This document shows, piece by piece, positions 43,339 through 52,988 of a stretch of DNA of 64,000 nt. This DNA is from Chitinophagaceae bacterium UBA1953. GTDB lineage: Bacteria > Bacteroidota > Bacteroidia > Chitinophagales > Chitinophagaceae. Numbering within the stretch: position 1 is the first letter of the stretch; the number at the start of each line of letters is the position of its first letter. The DNA is taken from contig DDEN01000022.1 in NCBI GenBank assembly GCA_002336115.1, forward strand, positions 248,001 to 312,000, written 5' to 3'. The notes under the pieces are model-generated. The model searched no databases. It saw nothing but the letters and a program-made list of their open reading frames with translations, and had not been told where the DNA came from. Position numbers and translations under genes: made by a program.

Positions 43339-44539
43339 TAATAGCAGTATTAACCAGTTGAAGTAATTTTTGTTCCTGTGCTTCCCATGAAAACAATTCA
43401 TTAAACTTGTTTAGTTGTTCAGCACGGTTGATCTGTGGTAGAGAAAAAAGCTTTTCAATCTGCTCAGCCCAATTTTCCTGGTCATTTACAGGTACAATGG
43501 CGATGGAACCAGGAAAATAATTCGCTACTTCAGACTGCCCCTTTGTGTCAGTTGCCAGAATTTTAATACCTGCCTGTAGATATTGCAGAATTTTATTCGT
43601 AACAGTCTGGTTTCTACTTTCAGGATATTGATTCTCGATTGCAAGACCAATAGAAAACTTTGACAAAACCGAAACAAGTTCATAGTGCTTTACGGGTGGA
43701 TGAATAATCAGTTCATGCCCTTTCTCAAACGGAAACTGTAGTTTTAATTGTTCATCATATCCTTTTACAGATTCGCCAATTAAATGCAGTACTGTTTTTT
43801 GACTAAGTCTGCTTATTGCTTTGATAACTGTTTCAAGTCCTCTTCCTTCCCCAATCGTCTGCGAAAACCAAACCAATGACCGGCTGCCTGATTGAATACT
43901 TTTTACATCTGCATTTTCCTTTTGCGAAAAACCGTTATAAAGTACTTCGGTTTTTTTACCGGATGGATAGGTCTTTGCCAAAGCTTCTGCCATTGAATGC
44001 GAAGGACAGGAACAATAAACCCCGTTTTTTAATGCAAATCCCTCCAGCAATTGCAAGAGCTTCACCGGGCGCTCAGGTACAAGGTAATCTTTGCTGTACC
44101 AGTCTTCAATATCATAAGCAACCTTTGCACCTTTAAGAATCAGCTCTTTTCCAATTACAATTCCAAATTCAGTATGAGCAATGTACAAATCAGCCTTTTC
44201 TGCAAACGCAGCCCTTAGCATTATTCCTGGCGCATAACCTAAACACCAAGCCGATTCAATACCTATCCATCTTTTGATCTCACGAGAAAGCCTGCTCCTT
44301 AAACGCAACAGGAACCGTTTTATTTCCAGTATTTCACCTTGTATAAGATTCAGCGCCGCCTTATACACTATAGAAGAATTCTGCAATATTTCCACATCCC
44401 TTTCCCTTTTTTCTGCGGAGGTCCATATCGTAAGGATCACAACATCATATCCTGCATAAGCAAGTGTATTGGCTTCTTTCCATACCCTTGGGTTAGATGA
44501 AAGATGTAAATCAGAGATAATGCAGATTTTTTTTACCAT
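43331..44539 (-). CDS. Glycosyltransferase family 4, first gene of left polysaccharide part
   Basis: The ATG at 44539 begins MVKKICIISDLHLSSNPRVWKEANTLAYAGY, a common GT4 start. Later motifs: VAYDIEDWYSKD, SLVWFSQTIGEGRGLETVIKAI, LHLIGESVKGYDEQLKL, GLAIENQYPESRNQTVTNKILQYLQAGIKILATDTKGQSEV. It opens the left part of the locus behind a 206-base gap containing a palindrome. GT-B fold; donor unknown. Confidence 0.88.
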   Translation of the reverse strand: MVKKICIISDLHLSSNPRVWKEANTLAYAGYDVVILTIWTSAEKRERDVEILQNSSIVYKAALNLIQGEILEIKRFLLRLRSRLSREIKRWIGIESAWCLGYAPGIMLRAAFAEKADLYIAHTEFGIVIGKELILKGAKVAYDIEDWYSKDYLVPERPVKLLQLLEGFALKNGVYCSCPSHSMAEALAKTYPSGKKTEVLYNGFSQKENADVKSIQSGSRSLVWFSQTIGEGRGLETVIKAISRLSQKTVLHLIGESVKGYDEQLKLQFPFEKGHELIIHPPVKHYELVSVLSKFSIGLAIENQYPESRNQTVTNKILQYLQAGIKILATDTKGQSEVANYFPGSIAIVPVNDQENWAEQIEKLFSLPQINRAEQLNKFNELFSWEAQEQKLLQLVNTAIND

Positions 44540-44572
44540 TGGCAAATACAATCCAGATTTTTGTGATTAGTA

Positions 44573-44589
44573 ACTTTGATACTCAAAGT
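44573..44589. promoter_or_regulatory. Seventeen-base palindrome in the gap of the polysaccharide locus
   Basis: ACTTTGA (44573-44579) and TCAAAGT (44583-44589) form a perfect inverted repeat around TAC. It lies 34 bases above the start of the GT4 gene in the only gap over 150 bases inside the locus, so it could be an operator for a second promoter. The rest of the gap (44590-44745) is AT-rich with no gene or strong terminator. Confidence 0.4.
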
Positions 44590-44745
44590 ATAATGATGAT
44601 AGATTACGAGTCATGAGTTAAAATAGATTTAAGGTAATGATTCTAATCGTTGCGGTTATACTCACATGATTATTTAATTTTTTTATTCTCTTGAAAAAAA
44701 GCATACCTGCAAAAATTATATGCACTAATTAACACTATCATAAAA

Positions 44746-45864
44746 TCAACTACTTCTCTCCACGAAACGCTGAGCTATAACTTCCAATACTCTTTCTGTT
44801 GCTTTGCCATCCCATAATTCAGGAATAGTCCCTTTTTTGTATCTGCCTTCTTCAATCATTTTAACATAATTCAGAACTTTCTCAATTTCAAAAGGAATCA
44901 GGGAATTTGTTCCGGCAGTAATAGTTACTGGTCTTTCTGTATTAGGTCTTAATGTTAAGCACGGCACTCCCCGCTGAGTAGCCTCTTCCTGTATTCCGCC
45001 ACTGTCGGTCACGATATAAACACTTTCTTTAATTAATTTCTGAAAGGCAAAATAGTCCAAAGGCTCAGTCATCACAAGATTTTCAATATTTTCGAGTTCT
45101 TTGTTAAGTTCAAACCTGAAAATGTTTTTTTGTGTTCTTGGATGAATTGGAAAAATAATCTTGTGCTTTATATTAATCTTCCTTAATAATTGAAAAAGCT
45201 TCTCCAGCCCTTCTTTATTATCAACTGTAGCAGGCCGGTGCATGGTCATTAAAACAAATTCATGTGACCGTATTGCTAGTTTTTCTAAAATATCATTTTG
45301 ATCTATCTGCTTATCAAAAGCAAACATCGTATCAATCATTGTATTCCCCACAAAGTGAATTTGCCCATAATCCTTCCCTTCTTTCAGAAGATTATTGACA
45401 CCGCTCTGTTCAGTAACAAATAAATCATCAGCTAACTGATCGGTAATAATCCTGTTTACTTCTTCCGGCATTGTCCTGTCGCAACTTCTTAACCCACTTT
45501 CAAGATGCACTAATCTTATTCCCATTTTATTTGCTGTTAATGCTCCGGCAAGGGTCGAATTAACATCACCTACCACCATTACACAATCGGGTCTGTCAGA
45601 GATGAAAATTTCTTCCAGCCGCATCATAATCTCAGCAATTTGAGAATTTGCTGTGGTGGATTTCAGGTCAATAATTTTATCTGGCTGTAAGCCAAATTGC
45701 GCAAAAAAAACCTTTGACATTTTATCATCAAAATGTTGTCCAGTATGAATAATTTTAATCTCTATATTTTTATAAATTGTCCCAACTTCTTTAAACCGGG
45801 TAACTTTTATAAAGTTCGGGCGGGTGCCTACAATTATATAAATCAATTTTTTTGTTTCACTCAT
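44746..45864 (-). CDS. UDP-N-acetyl-sugar 2-epimerase, WecB/WbpI type
   Basis: This 372-residue GT-B-fold epimerase has GTRPNFIK, HTGQHFDDKMSKVFF, VVGDVNSTLAG, HLESGLRSCDRTMPEEVNRIITDQL, VGNTMIDT, MHRPATVDN, SDSGGIQEEATQRGVPCLTLRPNTERP. The segment HTGQHFD...MS.VFF and GD-x-NSTLAG are more like WbpI (UDP-2,3-diacetamido-glucuronate 2-epimerase) than E. coli WecB. With the WbpB/D/E-like genes at 53841-56421 this suggests synthesis of a 2,3-diacetamido mannuronic acid (inference). Confidence 0.9.
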   Translation of the reverse strand: MSETKKLIYIIVGTRPNFIKVTRFKEVGTIYKNIEIKIIHTGQHFDDKMSKVFFAQFGLQPDKIIDLKSTTANSQIAEIMMRLEEIFISDRPDCVMVVGDVNSTLAGALTANKMGIRLVHLESGLRSCDRTMPEEVNRIITDQLADDLFVTEQSGVNNLLKEGKDYGQIHFVGNTMIDTMFAFDKQIDQNDILEKLAIRSHEFVLMTMHRPATVDNKEGLEKLFQLLRKINIKHKIIFPIHPRTQKNIFRFELNKELENIENLVMTEPLDYFAFQKLIKESVYIVTDSGGIQEEATQRGVPCLTLRPNTERPVTITAGTNSLIPFEIEKVLNYVKMIEEGRYKKGTIPELWDGKATERVLEVIAQRFVERSS

Positions 45865-47195
45865 GTGGATTTATGATTTAGTACTTTTTTAATTACCTCT
45901 GCCAATAAGAACGTTTGTCGTTTTCTCGTTAAACTATTGATGTAAACACTGTCAGGATTTAATTGAATTTCACCTTCAAGCACTTTCCCGATCTTTATTG
46001 CATTATCTTTCGCAGTATCCGGATCACATAAAACCGCCAACCCTGTTTTTTTTAGCAAATCTTTCTGTGCACCATCACAAACAAACGAAAGAATTGGTTT
46101 TTGTGTAGATATATACTCAAATGTTTTACCAGCAATACTATAGTCGTTACCTCCAATTACCTTGGAAGATGTGATCAGCAACAAATCACAATGTTGCTGA
46201 AACGCAAGCGAATCTTTATGGGATACAACCCCAGAATGTTTTACATTTTCAGTCAATCCGGCTTCCTCTACCATAACATCAAACCACTCCGGCTTATGCC
46301 CGATAAAACGAAGCTCTATTCTGCTGAACATTTCCGGATTTATTTTTTTTAATTCGGAAAACGTTTTAAAAACAAAATACGGCGACCGGTAAAGCCAGTC
46401 TTCTTTTCTTGGAACATAGTGAAGCCATTGCTGTGGCTTTTTTTGCCACCACTTTGAAAACATAAGCCTCCTGCCTTCAGGATCATAATAAAATCCTCCG
46501 ATATAGCCGATTAAGTATTTCTCTCTGCCAGAAATACTAATTTCAGCATGTGTTATCTCTTTATCATACCCATTTGTAACCAAATGAAATTTTCCGGGTG
46601 AAACATCAGGATGCAGTTGTATAAAGTCATCAATCGTTTGTTGAGAAGTAGCAATGATTGCCGACGCAGCTTTAAAACAGCTCCGCTCTTTCCGTTTTGT
46701 AAAATAATAATGCATCCATGTTCTGTAAGGAGACATATTCCAATAAGTCCAAGCATCTCTCATATCTAAGATTAAGGGAAGTCCTAATTTCCTCGCCATT
46801 CTTCTCCCAAAAACTGCCATAGTAAATGGAGGGGCAGTAACAATAATTGCTTCAGGTTTATACTTTTCTTTTAACTGTAGTAACACTTTTTCCAAAGCTC
46901 TTTCCCATATATCTGTATCCCTGTCACTTATTTCAAAAAACCTCATCAATTTACTCTTTTTAGGCATTTTTTTGATGGGGATATAAATTACCTCTGTCTC
47001 ACTGTGTACTTCTTTTCCTATGTTGTAATCCCTGATGTCTTTCCCGAAAAACATTGGTATTGAATCAGGAGATAAAGTGAATACAATAGGCTTTATCCCA
47101 AATTCGGGAAGATATCTGGCAAAACTTAAAGGCCTGAAAACTCCGCCGTTATTAGCAGGCGGAAATTCAAAAGCAATAAAAAAAACAGGAGTCAT
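45861..47195 (-). CDS. GT4-like glycosyltransferase
   Basis: A 444-residue protein beginning MTPVFFIAFEFPPANNGGVFRPLSFARYLPEFG, then IIVTAPPFTMAVFGRRMARKLGLPLILDMRDAWTYW and FHLVTNGYD, IGYIGGFYYDPEGR, LRFIGHKPEWFDVM, LLITSSKVIGGNDYSIAGKTFEYISTQKPIL. This is the GT-B architecture shared with the gene at 41319-42602. It overlaps the epimerase gene by 4 bases. Confidence 0.85.
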   Translation of the reverse strand: MTPVFFIAFEFPPANNGGVFRPLSFARYLPEFGIKPIVFTLSPDSIPMFFGKDIRDYNIGKEVHSETEVIYIPIKKMPKKSKLMRFFEISDRDTDIWERALEKVLLQLKEKYKPEAIIVTAPPFTMAVFGRRMARKLGLPLILDMRDAWTYWNMSPYRTWMHYYFTKRKERSCFKAASAIIATSQQTIDDFIQLHPDVSPGKFHLVTNGYDKEITHAEISISGREKYLIGYIGGFYYDPEGRRLMFSKWWQKKPQQWLHYVPRKEDWLYRSPYFVFKTFSELKKINPEMFSRIELRFIGHKPEWFDVMVEEAGLTENVKHSGVVSHKDSLAFQQHCDLLLITSSKVIGGNDYSIAGKTFEYISTQKPILSFVCDGAQKDLLKKTGLAVLCDPDTAKDNAIKIGKVLEGEIQLNPDSVYINSLTRKRQTFLLAEVIKKVLNHKST

Positions 47196-47202
47196 TGTTG
47201 TT

Positions 47203-48189
47203 TTATATTAGTAATAGCCGACCTGTATCCCTCGCTTTTTCTATACATCTCATCACCTTCAAACCGTCTTCAATCATTGAAGGTCTAACTGTAATCTGCC
47301 TGTTTAAAATTACGTTCGCAACATTTTGCCAGAATAAATAAAAAGGATCTGCATTCTCACCTGTTTCGAAATCAATTTTTTTATTATTAGCATTCTCAAC
47401 ACACTGAACCGACAAACTATTTGGATTATCTAAAGAAAACTCATATTCAGTATTCTCAAAACAAATTCGTACAGAATTATTTAATTCTGCAAGTCGGCTT
47501 ACCCGTAACGAAAAAGGAACGGTATTATCCAACACACCAAAACAGGTAGCCGCAGTATCAATAACAGGATTGGTTAAAACAGGAGCACTGAAAACAATTT
47601 CATTGATATCTATACTATCTGTCATTGAAACCAGGATATCCAGTAAATGCACACCAAGATCAATAAAAACACCGCCACCTGCCTTTTCCGGTGAATGATA
47701 AAAATTCGTTCGGGATACCCAGCCAAATTCATTCCCTAATGACAAATCAACAGATTTCATTTTTTCCTTCAGCAGGTATTTTTGTTTGAAAAAAATGAAA
47801 TTCGGCTGAAATCTTTTCTGGTGTACAATAAAAAAATATTTGCCTTTTTTTTCTGCACACTCCTTAATACTTTCAGCTTCCTGCATATTTAATGCCATAG
47901 GCTTTTCACATATTACATGAAAGCCTTTGTTAAGTAACAAAATGCTTTGTTGAGCATGTAAAAAATTGGGAGTAGCTATCAAACAGGCATCAATATTGTC
48001 AGGAATATCTTCTGGTTTATCAGAGAAGCCACAAAAAAGATCTTTGGCAACTTTTCTTATTCTTTTATGATCATTATCTACCAAAAATGCTATTTCCCAA
48101 TCAGTTGATTTCCTTAATGCCGGCAAATGATTATTATGGAAAATAGCACCACAGCCAACAACCGCCAATCTTAACTTCTTTGTTTGCAT
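47203..48189 (-). CDS. Gfo/Idh/MocA-family oxidoreductase
   Basis: A 328-residue NAD(P)-dependent sugar oxidoreductase: N-terminal Rossmann LAVVGCGAIFHNNHLPAL, the Glu-Lys-Pro motif CEKPMALN (about residue 95) and DLGVHLLDILV in the C-terminal domain. It is distinct from the WlbA-like gene at 55399. It probably oxidises or reduces a nucleotide-sugar intermediate; the substrate cannot be read. It is packed between an unknown gene and a GT with gaps of 4 and 7 bases. Confidence 0.9.
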   Translation of the reverse strand: MQTKKLRLAVVGCGAIFHNNHLPALRKSTDWEIAFLVDNDHKRIRKVAKDLFCGFSDKPEDIPDNIDACLIATPNFLHAQQSILLLNKGFHVICEKPMALNMQEAESIKECAEKKGKYFFIVHQKRFQPNFIFFKQKYLLKEKMKSVDLSLGNEFGWVSRTNFYHSPEKAGGGVFIDLGVHLLDILVSMTDSIDINEIVFSAPVLTNPVIDTAATCFGVLDNTVPFSLRVSRLAELNNSVRICFENTEYEFSLDNPNSLSVQCVENANNKKIDFETGENADPFYLFWQNVANVILNRQITVRPSMIEDGLKVMRCIEKARDTGRLLLI

Positions 48190-48193
48190 AAAG

Positions 48194-48934
48194 CTATTTC
48201 TTAAATTTTCTTTTAAGCTTAAATGAGATCATAGTATATAAAATAATAAAAGCACCTGAAATTTTACGACCAAAAAACAATACATTGTCTGCAAATAAAA
48301 AAACAACATAACAACTTCTGTAAAGTTTTTCGCTTGATTCTTTGAGGCTTATTTTTATATTTTCGCTTGTTTCAGGAATTGGCGGGGCAATTAAAAACTC
48401 GTAAAATCTGCTGTAAATTCTGTTAGATTTTACTCGCAGTAATTTAATAAGGTTATAATCCACAGACCATGCATTCCCCTTCATATATGAAGTATGATTG
48501 GTAAAAACATAGCAGATTTCTTTGCGGAAATAAAAAAACATCTCTAATGCATAATCAGGGAAATCATATTCAGTTATTGACTTTTTACCAAGTATCCGGG
48601 TAAGATTATAAATGGCACCCAGCAAATAGCCGTCCTTTGAAATACCGGCTTCTAACAAGAAGAAAACATCAGTCTCGGTCTTATCAGCAAAATTTTCCGG
48701 TAGTAATAATTTTATATCAGGATTAGGAGTTATAAATACGATTAACTCCTTCCGGCAAAAAAACTTACAAGGCAGGTTATTCTCAATAGCCCAGTCAAAA
48801 ATTTCACTTTCTTTGTCACTGCAATATATTTCAATTATAGGATAATCTTTTTTTACATTTTCATACACTATCCCCAGTTGAGTTTTTGTTAATGCAGTTA
48901 AACAGATAAGTTGCGCTTTATTACAATACTTCAT
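48194..48934 (-). CDS. Unknown protein within polysaccharide locus
   Basis: A 246-residue protein with no family recognised. No signal peptide is seen. A hydrophobic stretch at about residues 205-235 (SCYVVFLFADNVLFFGRKISGAFIILYTMISF) could be a membrane anchor, followed by a basic tail (KLKRKFKK). The central part has many aromatic residues (DYALEMFFYFRKEICYVFTNHTSYMKGNAWSVDYNLIKLL). Gaps of 3 and 4 bases to its neighbours show it belongs to the biosynthetic transcript. Confidence 0.75.
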   Translation of the reverse strand: MKYCNKAQLICLTALTKTQLGIVYENVKKDYPIIEIYCSDKESEIFDWAIENNLPCKFFCRKELIVFITPNPDIKLLLPENFADKTETDVFFLLEAGISKDGYLLGAIYNLTRILGKKSITEYDFPDYALEMFFYFRKEICYVFTNHTSYMKGNAWSVDYNLIKLLRVKSNRIYSRFYEFLIAPPIPETSENIKISLKESSEKLYRSCYVVFLFADNVLFFGRKISGAFIILYTMISFKLKRKFKK

Positions 48935-48937
48935 TCC

Positions 48938-49903
48938 TTAAATTCTGTTTTTTTGATAATACCATAATAACGTTTCTTCAATAGCTTCTTCAAATGATGT
49001 AAACATATCACGATCCGCAGCCTCATATAACCTTTTTAAATACACATCATAACTTCTCGTCCAACTGTTGAATGCAAAATGAGTGGCAAAGGAATTTGCA
49101 AACCCAAACCGGTTTAAGACAAACATTAAAAAACCTTTTTTCTTGCCAAACAAAACCGAATGGTTTGAATATTGATGCTTAACACCCATTTTTTCAGCAA
49201 TAGTTTTTGTTACATACCATGTACTGAGATTTTCGCCATCTGCAATATTGTAAATAAATTCTTTAAATGTATTACCTGTAGCAGCAAGCAAAGCAGCTCT
49301 GTTAAGATTTTTTACATAACATGGAGCAATAATTCTTTTCCCATCTTCCCAAAGACTTAACCGCTGAAGACGTACAGCCTTAATCAAACTGAAAATATTT
49401 GTAGTATCACCGGGGCCATACACTAATGTCGGGCGTAAAATAACCCCATCAAGTTCATTGCTTCTTTTCAATGATATAATAAATTGCTCTACTGCATATT
49501 TGTATTTCCCATAAAAATCAGTATCAATAAACTGTGGAATATCCTCTTCATCAAGGGGCATGGCGGCAATATCGAGTCCTGCAGCACATACACTACTGTA
49601 GAAAACAATTTTTTTTAATCCACTATTAATCAAAAAACGGATAAATTTTTTATCAACGTCAGGATCCAGTTTACCCCAGTCTGCGGCAAGATGAAAGCAA
49701 ATGGAAGGAAAGTCCCCCTTAATTACCAGACTATCCGGAGTATTGATATCTCCAAAAACAAATTCTAAATTTGGAAGACTTTGTAAGTGTTTTATATCAC
49801 TCCCGGGTCGTACCAAGGCCAGTATATCATAACCTTCTTCCGACAATAATGAACATAGATGGTTCCCTATAAAACCTGTTGCTCCTGTAACCAGAACTCT
49901 CAT
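48938..49903 (-). CDS. NAD-dependent epimerase/dehydratase (extended SDR)
   Basis: A 321-residue SDR with GATGFIGNHLCSLL, HLAADWGK, catalytic Ser in YSSVCAAG, Tyr-x3-Lys in FYGKYKYAVEQ, and LRPTLVYGPGD. It probably converts a nucleotide sugar (4-epimerase, reductase or dehydratase); the exact reaction is not determinable. The C-terminal 60 residues are less typical of SDRs and rich in aromatics. Confidence 0.88.
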   Translation of the reverse strand: MRVLVTGATGFIGNHLCSLLSEEGYDILALVRPGSDIKHLQSLPNLEFVFGDINTPDSLVIKGDFPSICFHLAADWGKLDPDVDKKFIRFLINSGLKKIVFYSSVCAAGLDIAAMPLDEEDIPQFIDTDFYGKYKYAVEQFIISLKRSNELDGVILRPTLVYGPGDTTNIFSLIKAVRLQRLSLWEDGKRIIAPCYVKNLNRAALLAATGNTFKEFIYNIADGENLSTWYVTKTIAEKMGVKHQYSNHSVLFGKKKGFLMFVLNRFGFANSFATHFAFNSWTRSYDVYLKRLYEAADRDMFTSFEEAIEETLLWYYQKNRI

Positions 49904-49951
49904 TTATCTTTATTATATTAATTTCTTAAACCAATGTATCGGAAATACACA

Positions 49952-50971
49952 TCAGACTGCTTTTCTGAAATCCGTATTTATCCTGAAAATTTTCAGAAAT
50001 AAAAACCAGAGTTTTAGCCACATTACCCCTGTAACATTAACAAGTTTTGGATGTGAGATAAACTGAAAATAAGACCGGCTGATAAATTGCCATCCAAATA
50101 AAACAAAAGTTACAAAGTTCAGACCTTCCATTGAAGCAACCCAACAATACTGGTGATTGTTTAACACATCCGCTTCCTCCGTAACATTGACACTGATAAC
50201 ACTGCCATCACCATATGAGTTGTTCAATCCAAGCCTTTGCTTTAACCCGGATAATTTGAAATATATCCATCTGATATAGTGGGAAGTGTAAACTGTCGAA
50301 ATGGTAAATTCTGTAAACCTGCCCGATGGATTTTCTTTGGTTACTTCATCTTCAAAAAAATAATAATTTTTTTGCGGGGCTTCTGTAAAATCATACACAT
50401 GGGCTTCGCTAACCACTTTTTTCCCGGGAATAACACTAAACTCGTACTTGATATTATGCCTGATAAATTGGTCTCTGAATCGTGAAAAAGGTTGGATACT
50501 CCACCCGCCTGCCCGATAGGAATCAATCATATACTCTTCTGTAACAGGAGCAGTAATTTCCTTGATGATATGAATAGACAGATCAAATACCCTGTTCTGT
50601 TCCAAAACAGGCAGTGAAGTAAACCTATAATATCTGATATTACTTAAATCCCATTCTCCTGTTTCAGGCTGGTAAACCGCATCAAGCCAATGCGCATGAA
50701 TATGCGGAAAAATATAGTGCCCTGCTTTAACGGCTCTTTGAAGTTGCGATACAATCAAATCATATTCTTCCGCCGCTCTTTTCACATTTGAACTTTCAGA
50801 TTTTAAACGCCACAAAAAAAGTGTATCTACAAAAAAAACAGCCTTTACTGAAAAAAAATTATGAGCTTTCAGTATTTTTTCAGTAGGCTTAAATAAACAA
50901 CTTTCTACAGTCCCGCTTTTGCTGCCTAAGAAAAGTTCATAATCATATGTAAATAGAACCGTTTTAGACAA
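49952..50971 (-). CDS. Polysaccharide-deacetylase-fold protein
   Basis: This 339-residue protein starts at TTG (50971). It has FTYDYELFLG at the N terminus, FPHIHAHW (about residue 92) and SYRAGGWSIQPF (about 168), matching the NodB-fold metal and arginine motifs in order. The C terminus is hydrophobic (VMWLKLWFLFLKIFRI). It lacks a signal peptide. It may deacetylate a lipid-linked intermediate, or be a catalytically altered relative. Confidence 0.75.
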   Translation of the reverse strand: MSKTVLFTYDYELFLGSKSGTVESCLFKPTEKILKAHNFFSVKAVFFVDTLFLWRLKSESSNVKRAAEEYDLIVSQLQRAVKAGHYIFPHIHAHWLDAVYQPETGEWDLSNIRYYRFTSLPVLEQNRVFDLSIHIIKEITAPVTEEYMIDSYRAGGWSIQPFSRFRDQFIRHNIKYEFSVIPGKKVVSEAHVYDFTEAPQKNYYFFEDEVTKENPSGRFTEFTISTVYTSHYIRWIYFKLSGLKQRLGLNNSYGDGSVISVNVTEEADVLNNHQYCWVASMEGLNFVTFVLFGWQFISRSYFQFISHPKLVNVTGVMWLKLWFLFLKIFRINTDFRKAV

Positions 50972-51010
50972 AAAAAACTATTTTAAAATAAAAAACGCAA
51001 ATGAATAAAC

Positions 51011-52246
51011 TCATTTCTGTATAACTCTTTCATAATTTTCTTTCAATATCCCAGTAATATACTCAATACTGTATTTGCTTTCTGCAAGCGTTCTTCCCCT
51101 TTTTCCCATACGTACTCTTAACTCTTCGTTTGTGAGAAGCAGTTTAATTTTTTCTGCTATTTGCTCAACATTCCTTTCTTCAGTCAGAAAACCTGTTTCA
51201 CCATCTATAATACCTTCACTCACTCCTCCTATATCTGAAACAATTACAGGTAATTCCATTGACTGTGCCTCTTGAATAACTAAACCCTGGTTCTCCTGCC
51301 TGCCATCCGATGATTTAACACCAGTTAAAAGAAAAACATCTGCTTTATCTAAATTATCCCTTATTTCAGCCTGATCCATACTGCCTGCAAACTCAATTTT
51401 GGATGAAAGGCCCGATTCAACAGTTAAAAGCTCCAGGTCATTTCTTAAAGGGCCATCTCCAATTATAATATATTTAAACTCAATAGCTGTACTGTCGCTT
51501 ACTGATTTAAGCGCCCTTATACAATATTCTATCCCTTTAAATTCTACGAGTCTTGCAACCGTAATCAGTGTTCGTATCTCATCTCTCTGTGCAGAAACTG
51601 CTTTTTTTTTGAAAAATGATGTGTCAAGTGAAACAGGTGCTGTTACAATTTTATTTACATCAAATCCCAGCTCCGTAACCCGGTGTTTTGTATAAGATGA
51701 GTTAACAAAAAACAAACATCCTCTTCTTTTGACTCCCTCATAAAATAACTTGTCGGCCCTGATAGAAGGCGTATCAATATCATATCCGTGAAAAGTAGTG
51801 ATGAGGGGATAAGGCAAAATGCCCCAATCCTGGTAAAATGCAACTTTTTTGGCCATTGTCCCGAAATGACAGTGTACAACATCAAACTTTTCCTTACTTA
51901 CAAAAACCGACATTTCATAGAGATAAATAAGCTTAATGGCGTTCACTCCATATTTAAAGAAATTGATACTACGAAAGGCCGCAGCAGGGTAAACCACTGC
52001 ACTTTTCAGAAAAATCCCGATACCTTTAAAAATTCTGCTAATTAAACCGGCAGGTAACACAGGTTTGTATGTAATAATCCCGTTTAAATTATACTCGTTA
52101 AATACCGGGTGAATTTTTTGATCCGAAGGCTTATTAAAAGCACAAATTTTCACTTCAATTCCGGCATCAATTAATCCTTTTATATGATTAAGTACAAATG
52201 TTTCTGAAGTGTAAGGAATTGTATCAACCGCAATTAAAACTTTCAT
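51011..52246 (-). CDS. Glycosyltransferase family 4
   Basis: A 411-residue GT-B enzyme: MKVLIAVDTIPYTSETFVLNHIKGL, HCHFGTMAKKVAFY, TTFHGYDIDTPS, LITVARLVEFKGIEYCIRAL, IIGDGPLRNDLELL, ENQGLVIQEAQSMELPVIVSDIGGVSEGI. These match the WcaL/colanic acid GT4 subgroup. It overlaps the methyltransferase gene by 4 bases. Confidence 0.92.
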   Translation of the reverse strand: MKVLIAVDTIPYTSETFVLNHIKGLIDAGIEVKICAFNKPSDQKIHPVFNEYNLNGIITYKPVLPAGLISRIFKGIGIFLKSAVVYPAAAFRSINFFKYGVNAIKLIYLYEMSVFVSKEKFDVVHCHFGTMAKKVAFYQDWGILPYPLITTFHGYDIDTPSIRADKLFYEGVKRRGCLFFVNSSYTKHRVTELGFDVNKIVTAPVSLDTSFFKKKAVSAQRDEIRTLITVARLVEFKGIEYCIRALKSVSDSTAIEFKYIIIGDGPLRNDLELLTVESGLSSKIEFAGSMDQAEIRDNLDKADVFLLTGVKSSDGRQENQGLVIQEAQSMELPVIVSDIGGVSEGIIDGETGFLTEERNVEQIAEKIKLLLTNEELRVRMGKRGRTLAESKYSIEYITGILKENYERVIQK

Positions 52247-52977
52247 ATCTGAATATTATCCGCAAAAACCCATACCGCAACCGAAATATTGTTTTTATCA
52301 ATTCTTTTATTTACTATATCAAGAAGATAAAGAAACGGTGCCATAATATTGGTAATCTTTGTACCCCATGGATACGGCCGGTTCATCCAACGATACAGCG
52401 GGTAAATTTTTACCAGCCTGAATCCCAATCTCTCCATCAGTGCAGTATAACTTCCAATAGGCCTGAAAACAACATGTTTACTTACCTGGCGTACCTTATT
52501 ATGCCCAAATGTATCAGTCGTAATAAAAATTGTACCCGGCTTACACATTTTGGATATATTCGAAATCGATTGTTCAAAAGCAGCTTCATCAACCTGGTGA
52601 TAAATAACATCCCACATATTTACAACATCAAACTTCTTGTCAAGCTTACCTGCCGAAATATCCAGGCAATAAAAATTAAACTCAGGATATTTTTCTGTGA
52701 GTTGTTTTACACTGATCTCCGTTATATCCACTCCTGTAATCTTTGCTCCCGAATGCTTATAATACTCAACAAAAAAGCCGGTGCCGCATCCAATATCCAA
52801 TACTTCTTTTTGCTTTAGGCCGATCCCGTTTTCTCTTATTATTTTGTTCAGAAAAAAAACCTTTGTTTTATACAGCCATTTATTATAGAATCTGGAAAAT
52901 GTAATATAGCCGACTCCTTTTAAATTAAAATCTTTGTTTAGCCTGCTGTTCCAGTAATCTTTAACATCAAACGTCAT
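52243..52977 (-). CDS. SAM-dependent methyltransferase (class I)
   Basis: A 244-residue protein with the SAM-binding VLDIGCGTGFFVEYY (about residues 59-73), VDITEISVKQL, and FDVVNMWDVIYHQVD. It could O-methylate a sugar during assembly, or cap the chain end (inference). It overlaps the next gene (ATGA) and lies 11 bases after a GT2 gene. Confidence 0.88.
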   Translation of the reverse strand: MTFDVKDYWNSRLNKDFNLKGVGYITFSRFYNKWLYKTKVFFLNKIIRENGIGLKQKEVLDIGCGTGFFVEYYKHSGAKITGVDITEISVKQLTEKYPEFNFYCLDISAGKLDKKFDVVNMWDVIYHQVDEAAFEQSISNISKMCKPGTIFITTDTFGHNKVRQVSKHVVFRPIGSYTALMERLGFRLVKIYPLYRWMNRPYPWGTKITNIMAPFLYLLDIVNKRIDKNNISVAVWVFADNIQI

Positions 52978-52988
52978 ATTGTTGTTTT

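Noticed and set aside
52198..52818. 206-residue plus-strand frame opposite the methyltransferase gene
   Set aside because: Antisense to a protein with clear SAM-binding motifs; no independent support.
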